DNA from: Serpula lacrymans var. lacrymans S7.9
Taxonomy: Eukaryota; Basidiomycota; Agaricomycetes; Boletales; Serpulaceae
Direction: 5' to 3'
DNA length: 64,000 nucleotides
Assembly (NCBI RefSeq): GCF_000218685.1
Contig: NW_006763304.1
Location: 33,349 to 97,348, forward strand
Shown here: positions 42,271 through 53,670 of the stretch, piece by piece
How the letters are laid out: every line of letters starts with the position of its first letter
Numbering within the stretch: position 1 is the first letter of the stretch
Program-made: the position numbers and the translations under genes
Notes under the pieces: model-generated
What the model saw: the letters and a program-made list of their open reading frames with translations, nothing else
What the model was told of the DNA's origin: nothing
The model's database searches: none

Positions 42271-45200
42271 CTCCAACTCAAGTGCAACCATAATCCCATA
42301 GCTTTAGAGAATTTCCAGTGTTTTTCATGAGTAAGGGGTTTAGTGAGAATGTTGGCAACCATATCTCCTGTAGGAACATATCTGATTACTGCCTCTCCTT
42401 TTGATACTAAGCCATCTTGGATAAAATGATATTTCCATTGAATATGTTTTGTGCGAGCACAGAACTGCGGATCTCGTGTAACAATAATAGCTGCTTGATT
42501 GTCACAGTGCAATGTTGTAGGTCCATTTTGAGCATGTCCAATTTCTTCAAAAAATGTCCAAAGGCATGCAAGGTGTTGTCCAGCATTGCCCAATCCAATG
42601 TACTCTGACTCCATGGAGGATAAAGCTACCATGCTTTGTCTTTTGCTTGTCCAGGAGATTGCTCCTCGGATGGTGATAAAAACAAAGCCTGATGTTGATT
42701 GAGATGTGTCTGGGTCTCCAGACCAATCCACATCCAAATATCCATAGAAATCCATGTCCATGGAGACATCTGTGCCACAATAACATAGTTCCATGTCCCT
42801 GGTTGCTTTCAGATATCGGAGAACATGTTTAGCAGCTTCCCAGTGATGGCTCCTTGGAGCTGAGCTGTGTCTGCTTAGTATTCCAACAACATAGACAATG
42901 TCTGGGCGGGTTCCGAGCATGGCATACATGAGGGAGCCTACAATTGAGAGGTATGACACTTGATGCCCTTCAATATGCATCTCGTGTTGCACAATATCTT
43001 CCCCTGGAGCATTTGCAAGGAGTTTTGATCCATGGGCCATTGGTGTCCATACTGGTTTGCAGTTCTTCATTCCAGTACACTCCAGGACTGTGTCAATGTA
43101 TTAGTGTTGCAATAGGGATATTGTTTTGTTTGAACAATCACGTTGGATTTCTATTCCGAGGATGTATTTTGCTTCTCCAAGGTCCCGCATCTTGAATATG
43201 GATTCGAGTTTGGCTTTTGTGATATCAATGAATTTTCGGGATGAAGCTCCTAGGAGGAGGTCATCTACATAGACAACAATAAAGCATATTTGTTTGTTGT
43301 CCCGGAATACATAGAGACATGTTTCTGCATTTAGTCTTGTGAAACCGAGCTCCTGGAGTTTGCAATTAAAGGTTTTGTTCCATATACGACCAGCTTGTTT
43401 TAATCCGTAGATGGATTTCTTCAACCTCCAGTAGTATCCAGGTTGGATAGGAACACCCCCTGGAGGAAGCATGTACAGTTTTTCTTCAAGTTTTCCATTG
43501 AGATAAGCTGTGGATACGTCTATTTGATCAAATTCTAGGTTGTACTTTGCTGCCAGGGCTAGAATAATTTGGATTGACTCTAAGTTTGCAACCGGAGCAA
43601 AAAACTCCTGGTAATCAATCCCCTCCCTTTGAGTAAAACCTTGTGCAACAATCTGGAGTTTGTATCTCTCAATGTTTCCGTTTTGATCAAACTTGATCCG
43701 GAACACAGGTTTTGATGTGATGGGTTTTACTCCCTTCGGAAGTGGAACAGTGTCATATACTGCATTAGTATTGAGACTTAGGAGTTCCTCCTCCAAGGCA
43801 GACTTCCATGATTCTCCATCCGGACGTGATAAGGCTTCCTTTAGTGTCCTTGGAAGGTTTGTGTTAGATGGACCGGTACTTGCTATTCCAGCAAAGAATG
43901 TCTCCTCTGTATCAGATGTTTCTTCATGAACCTCAGGAGTGTTAGGTTTCTCCATGGAGTTGTCATGCTGCTCTTTTTGAGACTGTTCCTCATCTAGAAT
44001 CCTTTGATAATCTCGGTTTTTGTCTGCAGGACGGGTCTGGCGACTGCTTCTGCATACCCCTAGGACTTCAGCAGGCATGACTGCTCTTTTATATAATAAA
44101 TAAGAATCTCTAAAATAAATATTATATTTTCCAAATTTAAATTTTACTTGTGCAGGTACTCCAGGGAGTAGACGCATTTGTGTATTTGTTGCCCCACCCA
44201 CTCCTGAAGGTGTTGAATCACTTCTCGGAGGCGTTGGATGACTCTTTGGAGGTGTTGTATGCCTTCCATAAGCTGATCCAATGGACAGGCTGTCTAGCTG
44301 TATTCGGACTTTTTCCACATTAGCTGGCTGTATGTTGAGGGGCTGTCCTCCCACTGACTGTAACTCTACTTTGGCTTTCCGTTCTGAAGATGGCCAGTGT
44401 TCAGGTCTTGGTTGTAGAGACTATTGTGGAGGGTGTCTTAGCCAATCAGGTGCTCCCACTGCTCTCGGAACGTTTCCACGGAGGTATTGCCCCACTGTTC
44501 TCCGAACATCTTCATGCTGATATAGTTTCATTGCTTGTAGAATATCTCCTTGGAGATGCAGTTCCATTTGCAATTCATTTGGATCTCGGATCTGAGGGTC
44601 AGGATCATCCTCCTCCGGTGTATTTTGGTCTGGATAGTGAGCATTCTCTGGAATGAGTCCCTCCCACTGATCTGTGCTAGGGTCTGTGTTCCAGAGAGTA
44701 GTGTTGTCCTTTTGTACCTTTCCGGATTCATTGAATATGACATGCTGACTGGAAAACACAGTTCGTTTTTCAGTGTCTAGGAGTTTGTAGGCTTGCTTTC
44801 CATGTGTGTAGCCAATCATTATGGCTTTGCGCCCCATGGAGTAAAACTTCCCTTGCCTTTTGTCTTTTGGAATCAAGGCATATGCTTGGCATCCAAAAGG
44901 GCAAAACAAAGTTGGATCAACTCTCCTTTTAAACAGTATTTCATATGGGGTCTTTCCATGGAGTCCTGATGCTGGGCTGCGTGCTGTGATATATGCAGCT
45001 GTTTGCATGGTATTTACCCAAAATGACTTTGGGAGCTTGGAATCATGGAGCATAGTGGTTGCTAATGTAGCCAATGTCTGATTCATGCATTCTGCAATGC
45101 CATTTTGTTCCGGAGTATCTGCAGTTGTAGTTTCTTGGATGACACCATCTCTTCGGAGTTGATTTTTGAATGCATTGCCAGTATATTCTCCTCCCCCGTC

Positions 45201-47579
45201 GCTCCGGAGGAATTCTGTGTATAGTGGAGTGAAGTTTTCTTCTCCCAAATGAGTCCGGAAGAATGTTTGGACATCTTCTTTCCATTGCTTGTATCGTTCC
45301 AGTGCTTTACTTTTATGTTTTAGGAAGTATATCCATGGAAATTTGGAGAAATCATCTACAATGATAATCCAGTACTGAAAACCCTCCCTGGAAGTTGGTT
45401 TGATTGGTCCTCCAACATCTGTGTGCACAATTTGTATGGGGCGCTTGGCTCGGTTTCCTCCAGTGGACTTGAAAGGTAATTTCTTCATCTTTCCTAAAGC
45501 ACAAGGTTCACAAAACTCCGGGGTTCCGGTAAGGGTGTCTATGTCCTGGAGCTGTCCTTTTGTAACCATTTGTTGCAAGCGATCCATTCCAATGTTGTCA
45601 GGCAACGAATACAAAGCTATATAACAAAATACAATGCCTGGTCAAGTCCTTGCTGGAAGGCGGTGAAGCAGGGTATGAGTTTTGAAGAGTATCGGTATAG
45701 GCGCAAATCCAAACTAATATTGAACTAGAGAGTAATACATCGAGTATGTACTTCTTTATATAGTGAACGGCGATGGTCAGACCGAGAAAGGGAGGAACTA
45801 AGAAAGTGGTCTGACCAGCTAGCTAACCAATAAGAGAAAAAGAGAAGGTGGTCCGATCTATCGTATTTACTAATTGTATGAGAAAATGCATTGGTAAGGG
45901 GTGTGCAATTGGCTGTATCAGTAAGCCCATGAGAAGGCACTGACTCACAACCTTCTTTGCTTATCAATATTCCTCCGAAGTATTCCCAGACATAGCACTG
46001 GATCGTTGCTATGTCATTTGGATATCTTCTTGAGGGTCTACAACAAGTCTCCTTTGTTGTAAGTACGATAGGACGTGAGTGTGAATAGAGAATAAGAAGA
46101 AAAAGGATAAAAGTAATAAGACACCTGCTGTGATCTCTAGTCCAAGGGCAAGAGGAGTGACAGGGATTGAGTCTGTTAACCACAACATGACGGGAATGCG
46201 ATAAGAAAAATTGATTCCTCACAAATGTGTCCCATTCTCCTGTGCAATAAATTTACATCTACTGCTGCAAAAGCTGACTCCGGGTTAATTTCGGGTTTTG
46301 CTTGGATGTGATAAAGTCCTCGCTTGTGTAAGGCAGTGAGGATAAGTTCCTCCTTTTTCTGAACTTCACAAGCATTTGACCCTGCTGGAAAAAGTGTTGA
46401 TAACCCCATTTTCGACAATCTGTGGACAGAGACGAGTGCTAAAGTGAAGTTTGGCACAAGTAAGACATTTGACAGTGCAATATTGTAGTCTTTTTTGCCA
46501 ACTGTTGCTTGTAGGATTACTGTTCCAATTCCAATAGCATTTACAGAGGATTCATCCCCAAAACTGATTGTCCTCGGAGGATGCAAAACATGGTATGTTC
46601 CTGGCTCAAACCAGGAGCAGTGAGGGACCATGTGAGATGTTGCTCCAGAGTCAATAATGATTGTTGTTTTGGTCTTATTGGGTTCCAACACAAGGTAAGC
46701 TTGAATGTGTTTAGCAAGGGGCTTGGAAATATGTACATGTTCCAATGCAATATGACTCTGTTCCTCCTTGAAATCAGGTCCAGATGATTGCTCCGCCATA
46801 TTTGCCTTTTCCTTCTCTTTTCTTTTATCCTTGTGTCTTTCTTTTCCCTTTTTCCTTTGACTTTTTCCAGCTAACTGAAATGTTCGACACTCCGAGGTGT
46901 TGTGTGATTTGACTTTGTGGAAGTCACACCACTTCTCCTCGGATTTGAGTGCTGATTCGAAACCTCCAGGAGCCTTTCCTGACTGTTGTGCAACTTCTGC
47001 AGTGATCCGGATCTTAACTGCATCAAAGATAAGTTTATTTTCTTCAATCGTGTTGATTACTGATGACTGAAATATTTGCCATTCAGGAGTGCATGGAAGA
47101 GATTGGAGAAGAGCAAAGGCCATGAGTTTGGTATCAACTCCTAGTTTCATTCCGGAGAGGTGTGAATCAATTTTCCAGATTTTTGCAATGTGGTCCTGGA
47201 TAGGTGATGTCCCATCCCAGGACAATTTTGTAAGTTGCTGGAATGAATAGAAGGCCGAGGCAATGTTGGATGTCTGATGGAGTGAGACAAGTTTATCAAA
47301 TAACTCCTTGGAGCTGGTGAGGTCTCCAGTCCTCGTTAGGAGGGCATCAGAGATGTGGTCCTGGATGATTCCATGTGCCTTCTCATCCTTAAGTATCCAG
47401 GTGATTTCAGGATCCTCCGAGGAGGTAGGTTTTCCTGGTGAGGGCTTAAGCTCTTCTCCGGTAACAACCCGGAGAACTTTTTCCCGACGTAGCTTTGAGA
47501 TGATCCGGAGTTTCCATATCTGAAAATTGTTGGGTCCAGTGAGAACTGGACATGCGGATGTATCGTGTGCTGTGGTCAT
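42271..47579 (-). pseudogene. Copia Gag-Pol polyprotein, copy 2 (stops and insertion)
   Basis: Gag starts at 47579; the zinc-knuckle WCDFHKVKSHNTSEC, protease DSGATSHMVP and LLHRRMGHI (intact first His, unlike copy 1) follow. The frame is cut after GHI by the solo LTR and resumes at GMDRLQQMV (45590). Integrase runs to about 44420. A stop (TAG where copy 1 has CGG) follows, then RT with VYVDDLLLG near 43260. Another stop (TAA for CAA) is at about 43098, then RNase H to about 42290. Between GVPAQV and KRAVMPAE sits an in-frame AT-rich insertion adding about 17 residues (KFGKYNIYFRDSYLLY). Not functional as it stands, but most of the frame is intact and it supplies the sense codons lost in copy 1. 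Confidence 0.9.
45596..46223 (-). mobile_element. Solo LTR nested in Copia copy 2 (628 bp, TSD AATGT)
   Basis: Minus strand: starts TGTGAGGAATC and ends GCCTGACA, flanked by perfect AATGT duplicates (45591-45595 and 46224-46228, plus strand). The insertion point splits the codons for GHI/GMDRLQ in Copia copy 2; removing LTR plus one duplicate restores the copy 1 reading. A CACTATATAAAG box on the minus strand (about 45755-45765) sets the orientation. The family is not identified; it does not resemble the 18103 solo LTR. Confidence 0.92.
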
Positions 47580-47648
47580 GGTTCCGAGGTTTCCGTTTTA
47601 AATAAGAATTATTTCCTGCGTAGCTTTTGCGCACCAGGGCTCATAACC

Positions 47649-47873
47649 TAATAAATCTATGTGAAACTCAGCCGCTGCCCAAGAGGCTATAGAAACGACT
47701 GAGGTATTTCTATACTAAGCCCCCTACTACTTATAGTCAGAGGTGCTACTCGCTACAGTATAATGACTCCTAGGAGTACAATTGTGCTCCTAGGAGAACA
47801 ATGGTGACTCCATGGAGTGGTGGCTATGCTCCATGGAGAACAATGGCTGCTTCAGGTTTATCCGGTTTTGTCA
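47649..47873 (-). repeat. Copia copy 2 5' LTR (225 bp)
   Basis: Adjacent to the primer-binding site at 47629-47648. Contains all four palindromes without mismatch: CTCCTAGGAG at 47767 and 47787, CTCCATGGAG at 47808 and 47829 (spacing 20, 21, 21). A short deletion near 47851 removes part of the outer U3. Confidence 0.9.
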
Positions 47874-48063
47874 ATAATTGGTATATTTTTACAAATAAAT
47901 CACTGTAAGATCACACTGCAAGTCTAGCTATTATAAGTTGATCCCCACAGTGAGTGTACATACAATATGTTTTACATATATACCTTGAATACATTTCAAG
48001 TTCTTTTCTATTGTCTATCTTTTTGTATATACGAATGCTAAACCTTCCTTTTCTGGGGGAGGG

Positions 48064-48095
48064 TGTAAGGTATTGACCATTAGTCATACCTTACA
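48064..48095. repeat. 10-bp inverted repeat
   Basis: TGTAAGGTAT (48064-48073) and ATACCTTACA (48086-48095), 12 bp apart, perfect. Confidence 0.8.
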
Positions 48096-48149
48096 TCCAA
48101 AATAGGTAGTGTAAACTATGTAGTTCTAAGCCACACGGCTATTTAGTCC

Positions 48150-48188
48150 GAGTTTGCGATTAGATTAGGACAATCTAATCACAAACTC
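48150..48188. repeat. 17-bp inverted repeat
   Basis: GAGTTTGCGATTAGATT (48150-48166) and its inverse (48172-48188) with one mismatch, 5-bp loop. Confidence 0.85.
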
Positions 48189-48440
48189 TTACATACCACT
48201 GAATATAATCCAGGTTAAATTCAGTACTGTGTGAGTAAGTGAGTGATAAAAGATAACCAAAGTGAATTGCCATATATTAGTGAAGAACTCCCCAATTTAC
48301 ACTATGATTCAAATATTCTATATAATAAGCAAAATTCAACAAGAATCACCTAACTAAATTGAATGATTTCTGTGCTATCACTGTGGTTAGATACAAGTCT
48401 TCTACATCTGGAAATAATCTAGGATTATGGTAGTTTTAAG

Positions 48441-48496
48441 ATATATACCGAATCACATCGAATATCCGATGAAATTCGATGTGATTCGGTATATAT
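48441..48496. repeat. Perfect 23-bp hairpin
   Basis: Left arm 48441-48463 (starts ATATATACCGAATC), loop ATCCGATGAA, right arm 48474-48496 exactly complementary. The stem has no mismatch. It could be a hairpin RNA, a miniature element or a stalled-fork scar; no flanking target duplication is evident. Confidence 0.92.
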
Positions 48497-49786
48497 TTTG
48501 TCGTTTCTTACTGGGGATGAATGAGCATGAGTGGTAGGCTCATCCACACCCTACTAATGTCATGTGATCACCTGTGACTTTCTTATATATATCTAATGGC
48601 ACACAAAGCCTCCTTTTTATCTTAAAAAATTACACAGAAAGTTTGGCAGCTTGATTCTGCACGACTCTGTGCGAGCCGATTGTCAGAAATATGTGATGTA
48701 CAGTTGACGTTAAGATGATGGAACCGGCACAACAGGCCACCTAAATATAGCGGTGGATGAGCCCTATACCTTGAACCTTATTTGTCCTTACTCTACGACC
48801 TAAACAGAAAACCTGAGCGGAACGCAGGCTAAAGTTATCTCACGTTTGACACGTAGCTGTACTAAGTATATATCTGCGCACATCGACGGCACCAAAATAA
48901 CTACTGTCAACGAAGCCAGGAACCCGGCCTTCGGTGTAATTCAAATGCAGAGTGACGAACACGAGGATGAACAAGTACTGACTCAAACCAATCGACGACC
49001 ACGGGATTGACATAAACACTGATACATTGAGTGAACACGAGACAAAGTCAAGTGGACCAGATGAACTCCACGTGTTGACGGGTGTATGAACGTGGCATGT
49101 ACAGGAACCATTCCATGGTCGTAGGGTAGAGCAGGGTATTCATAAGTTTAGACGTTGGTTGCGATCATGCCTACAGATGTGAAAGTGTGGCAGCGTGGTG
49201 AGAACGTGTATTTGAATCTTACCTTGCTCAGTGCAAGCTTTTGAGCAACCATCTTCGTGGTAAGGGACTAACAGTTCTGAGAAAAGAACAACAGATCCAA
49301 AAACAGAACAGGGACAGGTTCCTTCAAGTGAGTGAGAGATACCTAAAAATAAGTAATCTAATTATACCTATTGTGTAAGATCACTGATGCTTTTGCGGTT
49401 GAGCAGAATTAAGTGTTATTTGCACCAGAAGAAGCCCAAGTTGTTCGTGAACGAGATCGACGGTATCATACTATCAATACAATATCAATATGATTATCGT
49501 AAGGGTGCTCAACGCGGGCGAAGAGGCGATACTGCTCACCTGTTCTTTAATAACATATAACACAGAAATTCAAGGCACAGAAGTACATAGGGAATAGCAC
49601 GAAGTGGGGAGCCAAATATTACTTACCGGTGGTCGTACATGCTTGCCACACACGAACGTCGTGGCGTAGCAGTCAATCCAAGGATGCACGCGAATATGAC
49701 GAAACGAATTTGAGCTGAATTCTTGGGTTGGGCCGCTCAAAGTCCAGTTACCACTTCGGAGGTATCATTTCGGAGCATGAGTCGCA

Positions 49787-50226
49787 TCAAATATGGGTCC
49801 TTCGGGACGCATCTTCAGATATTACGCGGTAAGGTAAAGTCATGCACCGATGGAAAGGGGTAGACCTGTGCGGACAGTCCAAGAAAATGGGGATGTAGTA
49901 GTACCAAGACCAACGTCTAGGCTGGGAACTGAATAGAACGGGAAACCAAACCGGAGGCAAAAAGGGCTCGCACAACGTCTCATGATCAAATTTTCCTTGA
50001 GCGACGGAACCGAGAGCAGGAAGGCCCAACATCGGCGCATCAAGAGCCACGGACTCGGAGTAAAGTGACCGTGGGACCGCAGAGACCGCCTGGTGCAACA
50101 AGTAGAGGCAATAGCAGAGTGCCATGAGCTGCATGATGTTCTAAGACGCGTATAAAAATGGAGAAAGAGCCAGAAGACCAGGAAGATTGTTAAAGATAGT
50201 GCTGCAACAATGAAGTTGGTCTCCAT
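49787..50226 (-). CDS. Doubtful small ORF(s) with hydrophobic N-terminus
   Basis: Two overlapping minus-strand frames each start with a hydrophobic segment: METNFIVAALSLTIFLVFWL from 50226, and MQLMALCYCLYLLHQAVSAV from 50134, the latter like a signal peptide followed by a Trp/Tyr/Pro-rich mature part. No family is recognised, and at most one frame is real. Upstream of the copper radical oxidase, divergently oriented. Confidence 0.2.
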
Positions 50227-50769
50227 TAGCCGACCAAATTATTGATATAAGTCGATATCAATTTATAACTGAAGGTTTTGGCTGTCTAAATATACGCCAT
50301 GCGGGACTGCCGGTTGTTCTGGGACGAAGACCCCGGAAAAGTGAGGCCGTGCCATGCAAGATACAGACATGTCACAATCCAGCAGGTTATGAGAATCGCT
50401 TTGGACCCAAAATGAAATGGATAAAACCAAAGGCAATGCTGGAGAATGTATCGGCGAGAGTCATATCGGGAAATGGATTGGAGTGGAGGAGCAAGGTGGC
50501 GTCGGATGCCGTCTGAGAATGAAAATGAGACGGGACGGCATCGTGGGGTCCTTCTGTTGATGGAAATGGTTAATAAGCGAGACTAGGTCAAGTGTGGTCA
50601 CATCCAAACAAACGCTGTAAAGTCTTCCACCCTTGATACAAAACACCCTCACATTCCTTACCTCGTCCCCTCCATCCTTCCTCTTAGGCCCCTATACAGC
50701 CTCCCTTTATTCTTCCAGTCTCTTTTTATCCTACCTTCTTGCCATACTCCAACTAGGCGTCGAACTACC
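50227..50769. promoter_or_regulatory. Upstream region of the copper radical oxidase gene
   Basis: A C/T-rich tract (about 50650-50760) immediately precedes the ATG, common in strongly expressed fungal promoters. No clear TATA box. Confidence 0.4.
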
Positions 50770-53281
50770 ATGTTCGCTGCTTTACCATGGCTTCCTATAG
50801 CCCTCGCTGCCTCTTCTCGCCTCGTCCAAGCTCAGCAAGCCGGCTCAATAGTCCAAGTCGGAAACACCCTCGTCAGCGCTATGATGGTAAGCCTTGGGCT
50901 GTCGCTGAATGTGCCATCATCCATCTTGATCATCCTCATCTTCCTTTTCGACTCGCGTTGTTCTAGATGTTCCTTGGTAACGAGGAAAAAGTATACATAC
51001 TCGACAAAACGGAGGGAAACGCCGCCCAAATCAACGGTCACCCTGCATGGGGCGCTGCTTGGTAATCATCATCTGTCCTTCCTCGCCATGTCACTCACAA
51101 CCAACCACAGGGACATCAACTCGCATACAGCCACCGCTATGGAAGTTTACACAAATACCTTCTGTGCTTCTGGCATGCACCTACCAAACGGTTCATATGT
51201 CACTTTCGGCGGTAACGGTGCCATTGGACCAGGTGGCGCTATTGGCAGCGTCCTGAACAGCGCAGGTTCAGGAGCTTACGACGCAACTTATGACGATTAC
51301 GACGGTACCAAATCCATCCGTATCCTCAACCCGTGCACAAATGCGGACGACTTCGCAAGTGCGCAGTGCCAGTGGTTCGATAATGCCACAGTATTGTCGA
51401 TGCAGAAACAACGATGGTACTCAGCTGCAGAGGCTCTTGGCGATGGAAGCATTGCTATTATCGGTGGATTTGTAAATGGCGGATATATCAACCGCAACAC
51501 ACCTAATGTCGACCCGGAGTACGAGGGTGGAGCTGCCGAACCTACGTACGAATTCTACCCGAGCAAAGGCCCCGCAACAGTCATGCAGTTCATGATCACG
51601 ACTTCGGGTCTCAACTCCTATGCCCACACTTACCTCATGCCTGACGGGAAAATGCTTGTCCAAGCCAATATCTCGACCAGTACGTGTAGTTTAATTTTGC
51701 ATGCTCTTGCATTAACGCGACTTAGTGCTTTGGGATCCGGATACCAACACTGAGACCGCTCTTCCCGGAATGCCCGGCAACGTGGCACGGGTCTATCCCG
51801 CTTCTGGTGCTGTCGCTATGCTTCCTCTCACCCCAGCTAACAACTACACGCCTACCGTTATTTTCTGCGGTGGTTCCGACATGCCAGATGAAGATTGGGG
51901 TAACTACTCTTACCCCGCTATCAACACCTGGGAATATCCGGCATCAGCAGACTGCCAGCGTTTGACCCCGGAACCTCAGGATGGATCCGCGCCTGTCTAC
52001 GAGCAGGACGATGACATGCTGGAGGGTCGTACTATGGGTCAATTCATCAGTCTTCCAGATGGAACTCTTCTGGTCGTCAACGGAGGTCTTAATGGAACCG
52101 CTGGGTACGCTCAAGCTACTGGTCAAACCGCGAACTTCTACCAGATGGGTTTTGGTGAATCACTCGCTTCTGGACCTGTTGGTACCCCTGCTATCTACAA
52201 CCCTAACGCTGCCAAGGGTTCGCGGTGGTCCAACGCTGGTCTTAGTAATTCTCCTCTCGCGCGCTTGTACCACTCTTCCGCAATGCTTCTCCCCGACGCT
52301 AGTGTCATGATCGCAGGGTCGAATCCCAACATCGATGTCAACACGAGCACGATCTACCCTACAACATATACTGCCGAAATATTTTACCCGCCTTACTTTT
52401 CTGCAAGCGTTCGTCCAGTTCCAACGGGCATTCCCAAAACCGTGACGTATGGTGGCCAATACTTTAACATCACTGTACCAGCAAGCTCGTATAGTGGTTC
52501 TGCTAACGCAGCTGCAGCGAACACCACTGTTGTCCTTTCCCGTGGTGGTTTCACGACTCACGCTATGAACATGGGTCAGCGCCACCTCCAGCTCAATAGT
52601 ACCTACACCGTCAACTCCGATGGCTCTTATGTCCTTCATGTTTCTCAAGCTCCTCCCAATTCAAACATCTTCACCCCAGGTCCTGCTCTCATGTTCGTTG
52701 TCGTCTCTGGTATCCCAAGTAACGGTACAATGGTCACCGTTGGTAGTGGCCAAGTCGGGACCCAACCTACTTCGGCTGCTGTTGAACTTCCAGTAAGCCA
52801 AAGCTCAAGTTCCGCTAGCGGAACGGGCGGCACCACAAAGACTGGGGGCGCTAGCAAGCTGAGCACGGGAGCTCTAGTAGGTGCTATTGTGGGAGGTGTG
52901 GCAGGGGTTGCAGTACTCGGTGCGCTCTTTGGTATTTTTGTTGCCCGGCGTCGCCGTGCGCACCCACATCCGTATGTCCAGACGCATGATGTTGCCGGCG
53001 CAAAGCCAGGATCTGCGTACCCGATGAGCGGGTTGGGTGCGGGTGCGGCGGCGTTTGGGGGTCAGGGGAACAGGAATTCTGACTCGAGTGCTTTCGTTCC
53101 TCTGCAGCAGGATTTTAATACGAGTAGAGCGAGTTTGGTGTCGCCATATCGAGACAATTTCGCGAATGGAGATGGGATGATGACACCGAGAGGTAGTGAT
53201 GTAGGAACGCCGCAGATGGGCGATGTAGGACGGGGTTATGATTCGTATTATGGGCCGCCTCCACGGCAGCCTGGGTACTAG
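50770..53281 (+). CDS. Copper radical oxidase (glyoxal oxidase-like), membrane-anchored
   Basis: Exons 50770-50886, 50967-51061, 51111-51679 and 51726-53281. An N-terminal signal peptide (about 21 residues, ending VQAQ) leads the product to the secretory path. Active-site residues of glyoxal/galactose oxidases are all visible: Cys in FCASGMHLPNGS and Tyr in QRWYSA (the Cys-Tyr radical cofactor), Tyr-His in RLYHSSAMLLPD, and the second copper His in FTTHAMNMGQRH. A galactose-oxidase C-terminal (DUF1929) domain follows. After a Ser/Gly/Thr linker there is one transmembrane helix (LVGAIVGGVAGVAVLGALFG) and a basic stop-transfer RRRR, then a cytosolic tail of about 100 residues rich in Gly, Ser and Tyr. 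It oxidises aldehydes or alcohols and makes H2O2 at the cell surface. No WSC domain. Ustilago Glo1 is a known membrane-bound relative. Confidence 0.93.
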
Positions 53282-53670
53282 TGTAGTGGATTTTGGTTGG
53301 GGCGAGTGGTGTAGGCGTGGACTCAATTTCTTTAACTATTTTTTGTTTTGTTACCTAGATTCACATCCATTGGACTATTCTTCCGACATAATGCGGGATA
53401 GGGCCGTCAACGCTAGTACTAGTTACTCGTTCTCTAGTTTTGTCTTTATTTGTGTTTTCCGTCTGCGACTAGTCGAAAAGTATTTGACATTTCATCGCAT
53501 TGCTCGCCTCCCAGCTTCTCAATATCTACTTTTAGTTTGAATTCGAGGTCTTACGAGCGCTTAAATACTCTGAGACTCGACTGTCATCGATTTGTTTAGA
53601 CGAATAGTTCAATCTATACATATATTGTACATCGAACTGCTACATCATTATTTTTTTTTGCTCTGTTCCC
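53282..53670. other. Convergent 3' region
   Basis: Between the stops of the oxidase (+) and Ubp14 (-). A T-run lies near 53650. No gene. Confidence 0.4.

Larger units (their letters stand above)
42088..47873 (-). mobile_element. Ty1/Copia LTR retrotransposon, copy 2 (same family, nested solo LTR)
   Basis: Minus-strand copy of the element at 8862. 3' LTR 42088-42270 (183 bp, internally deleted), body to 47648, 5' LTR 47649-47873 (225 bp). LTR ends match copy 1. ATTGG occurs directly left (42083-42087) and three bases off on the right (47877-47881), an imperfect candidate target duplication. LTRs differ by deletions, so this copy appears older than copy 1. It carries a 628-bp solo LTR (45596-46223) and an AT-rich 51-bp net insertion near 44090-44150. 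Confidence 0.93.
47874..49786. other. AT-rich gene-poor region with inverted repeats
   Basis: No coding feature. Contains three inverted repeats listed separately. GGGGGAGGG directly before TGTAAGGTAT at 48064 resembles a polypurine tract meeting an LTR start, but no partner LTR or terminus was found. Confidence 0.4.

Noticed and set aside
45725..46222. 165-aa minus-strand ORF
   Set aside because: Lies wholly within the solo LTR, has no domain, and is interrupted in function by the LTR promoter; a chance frame.
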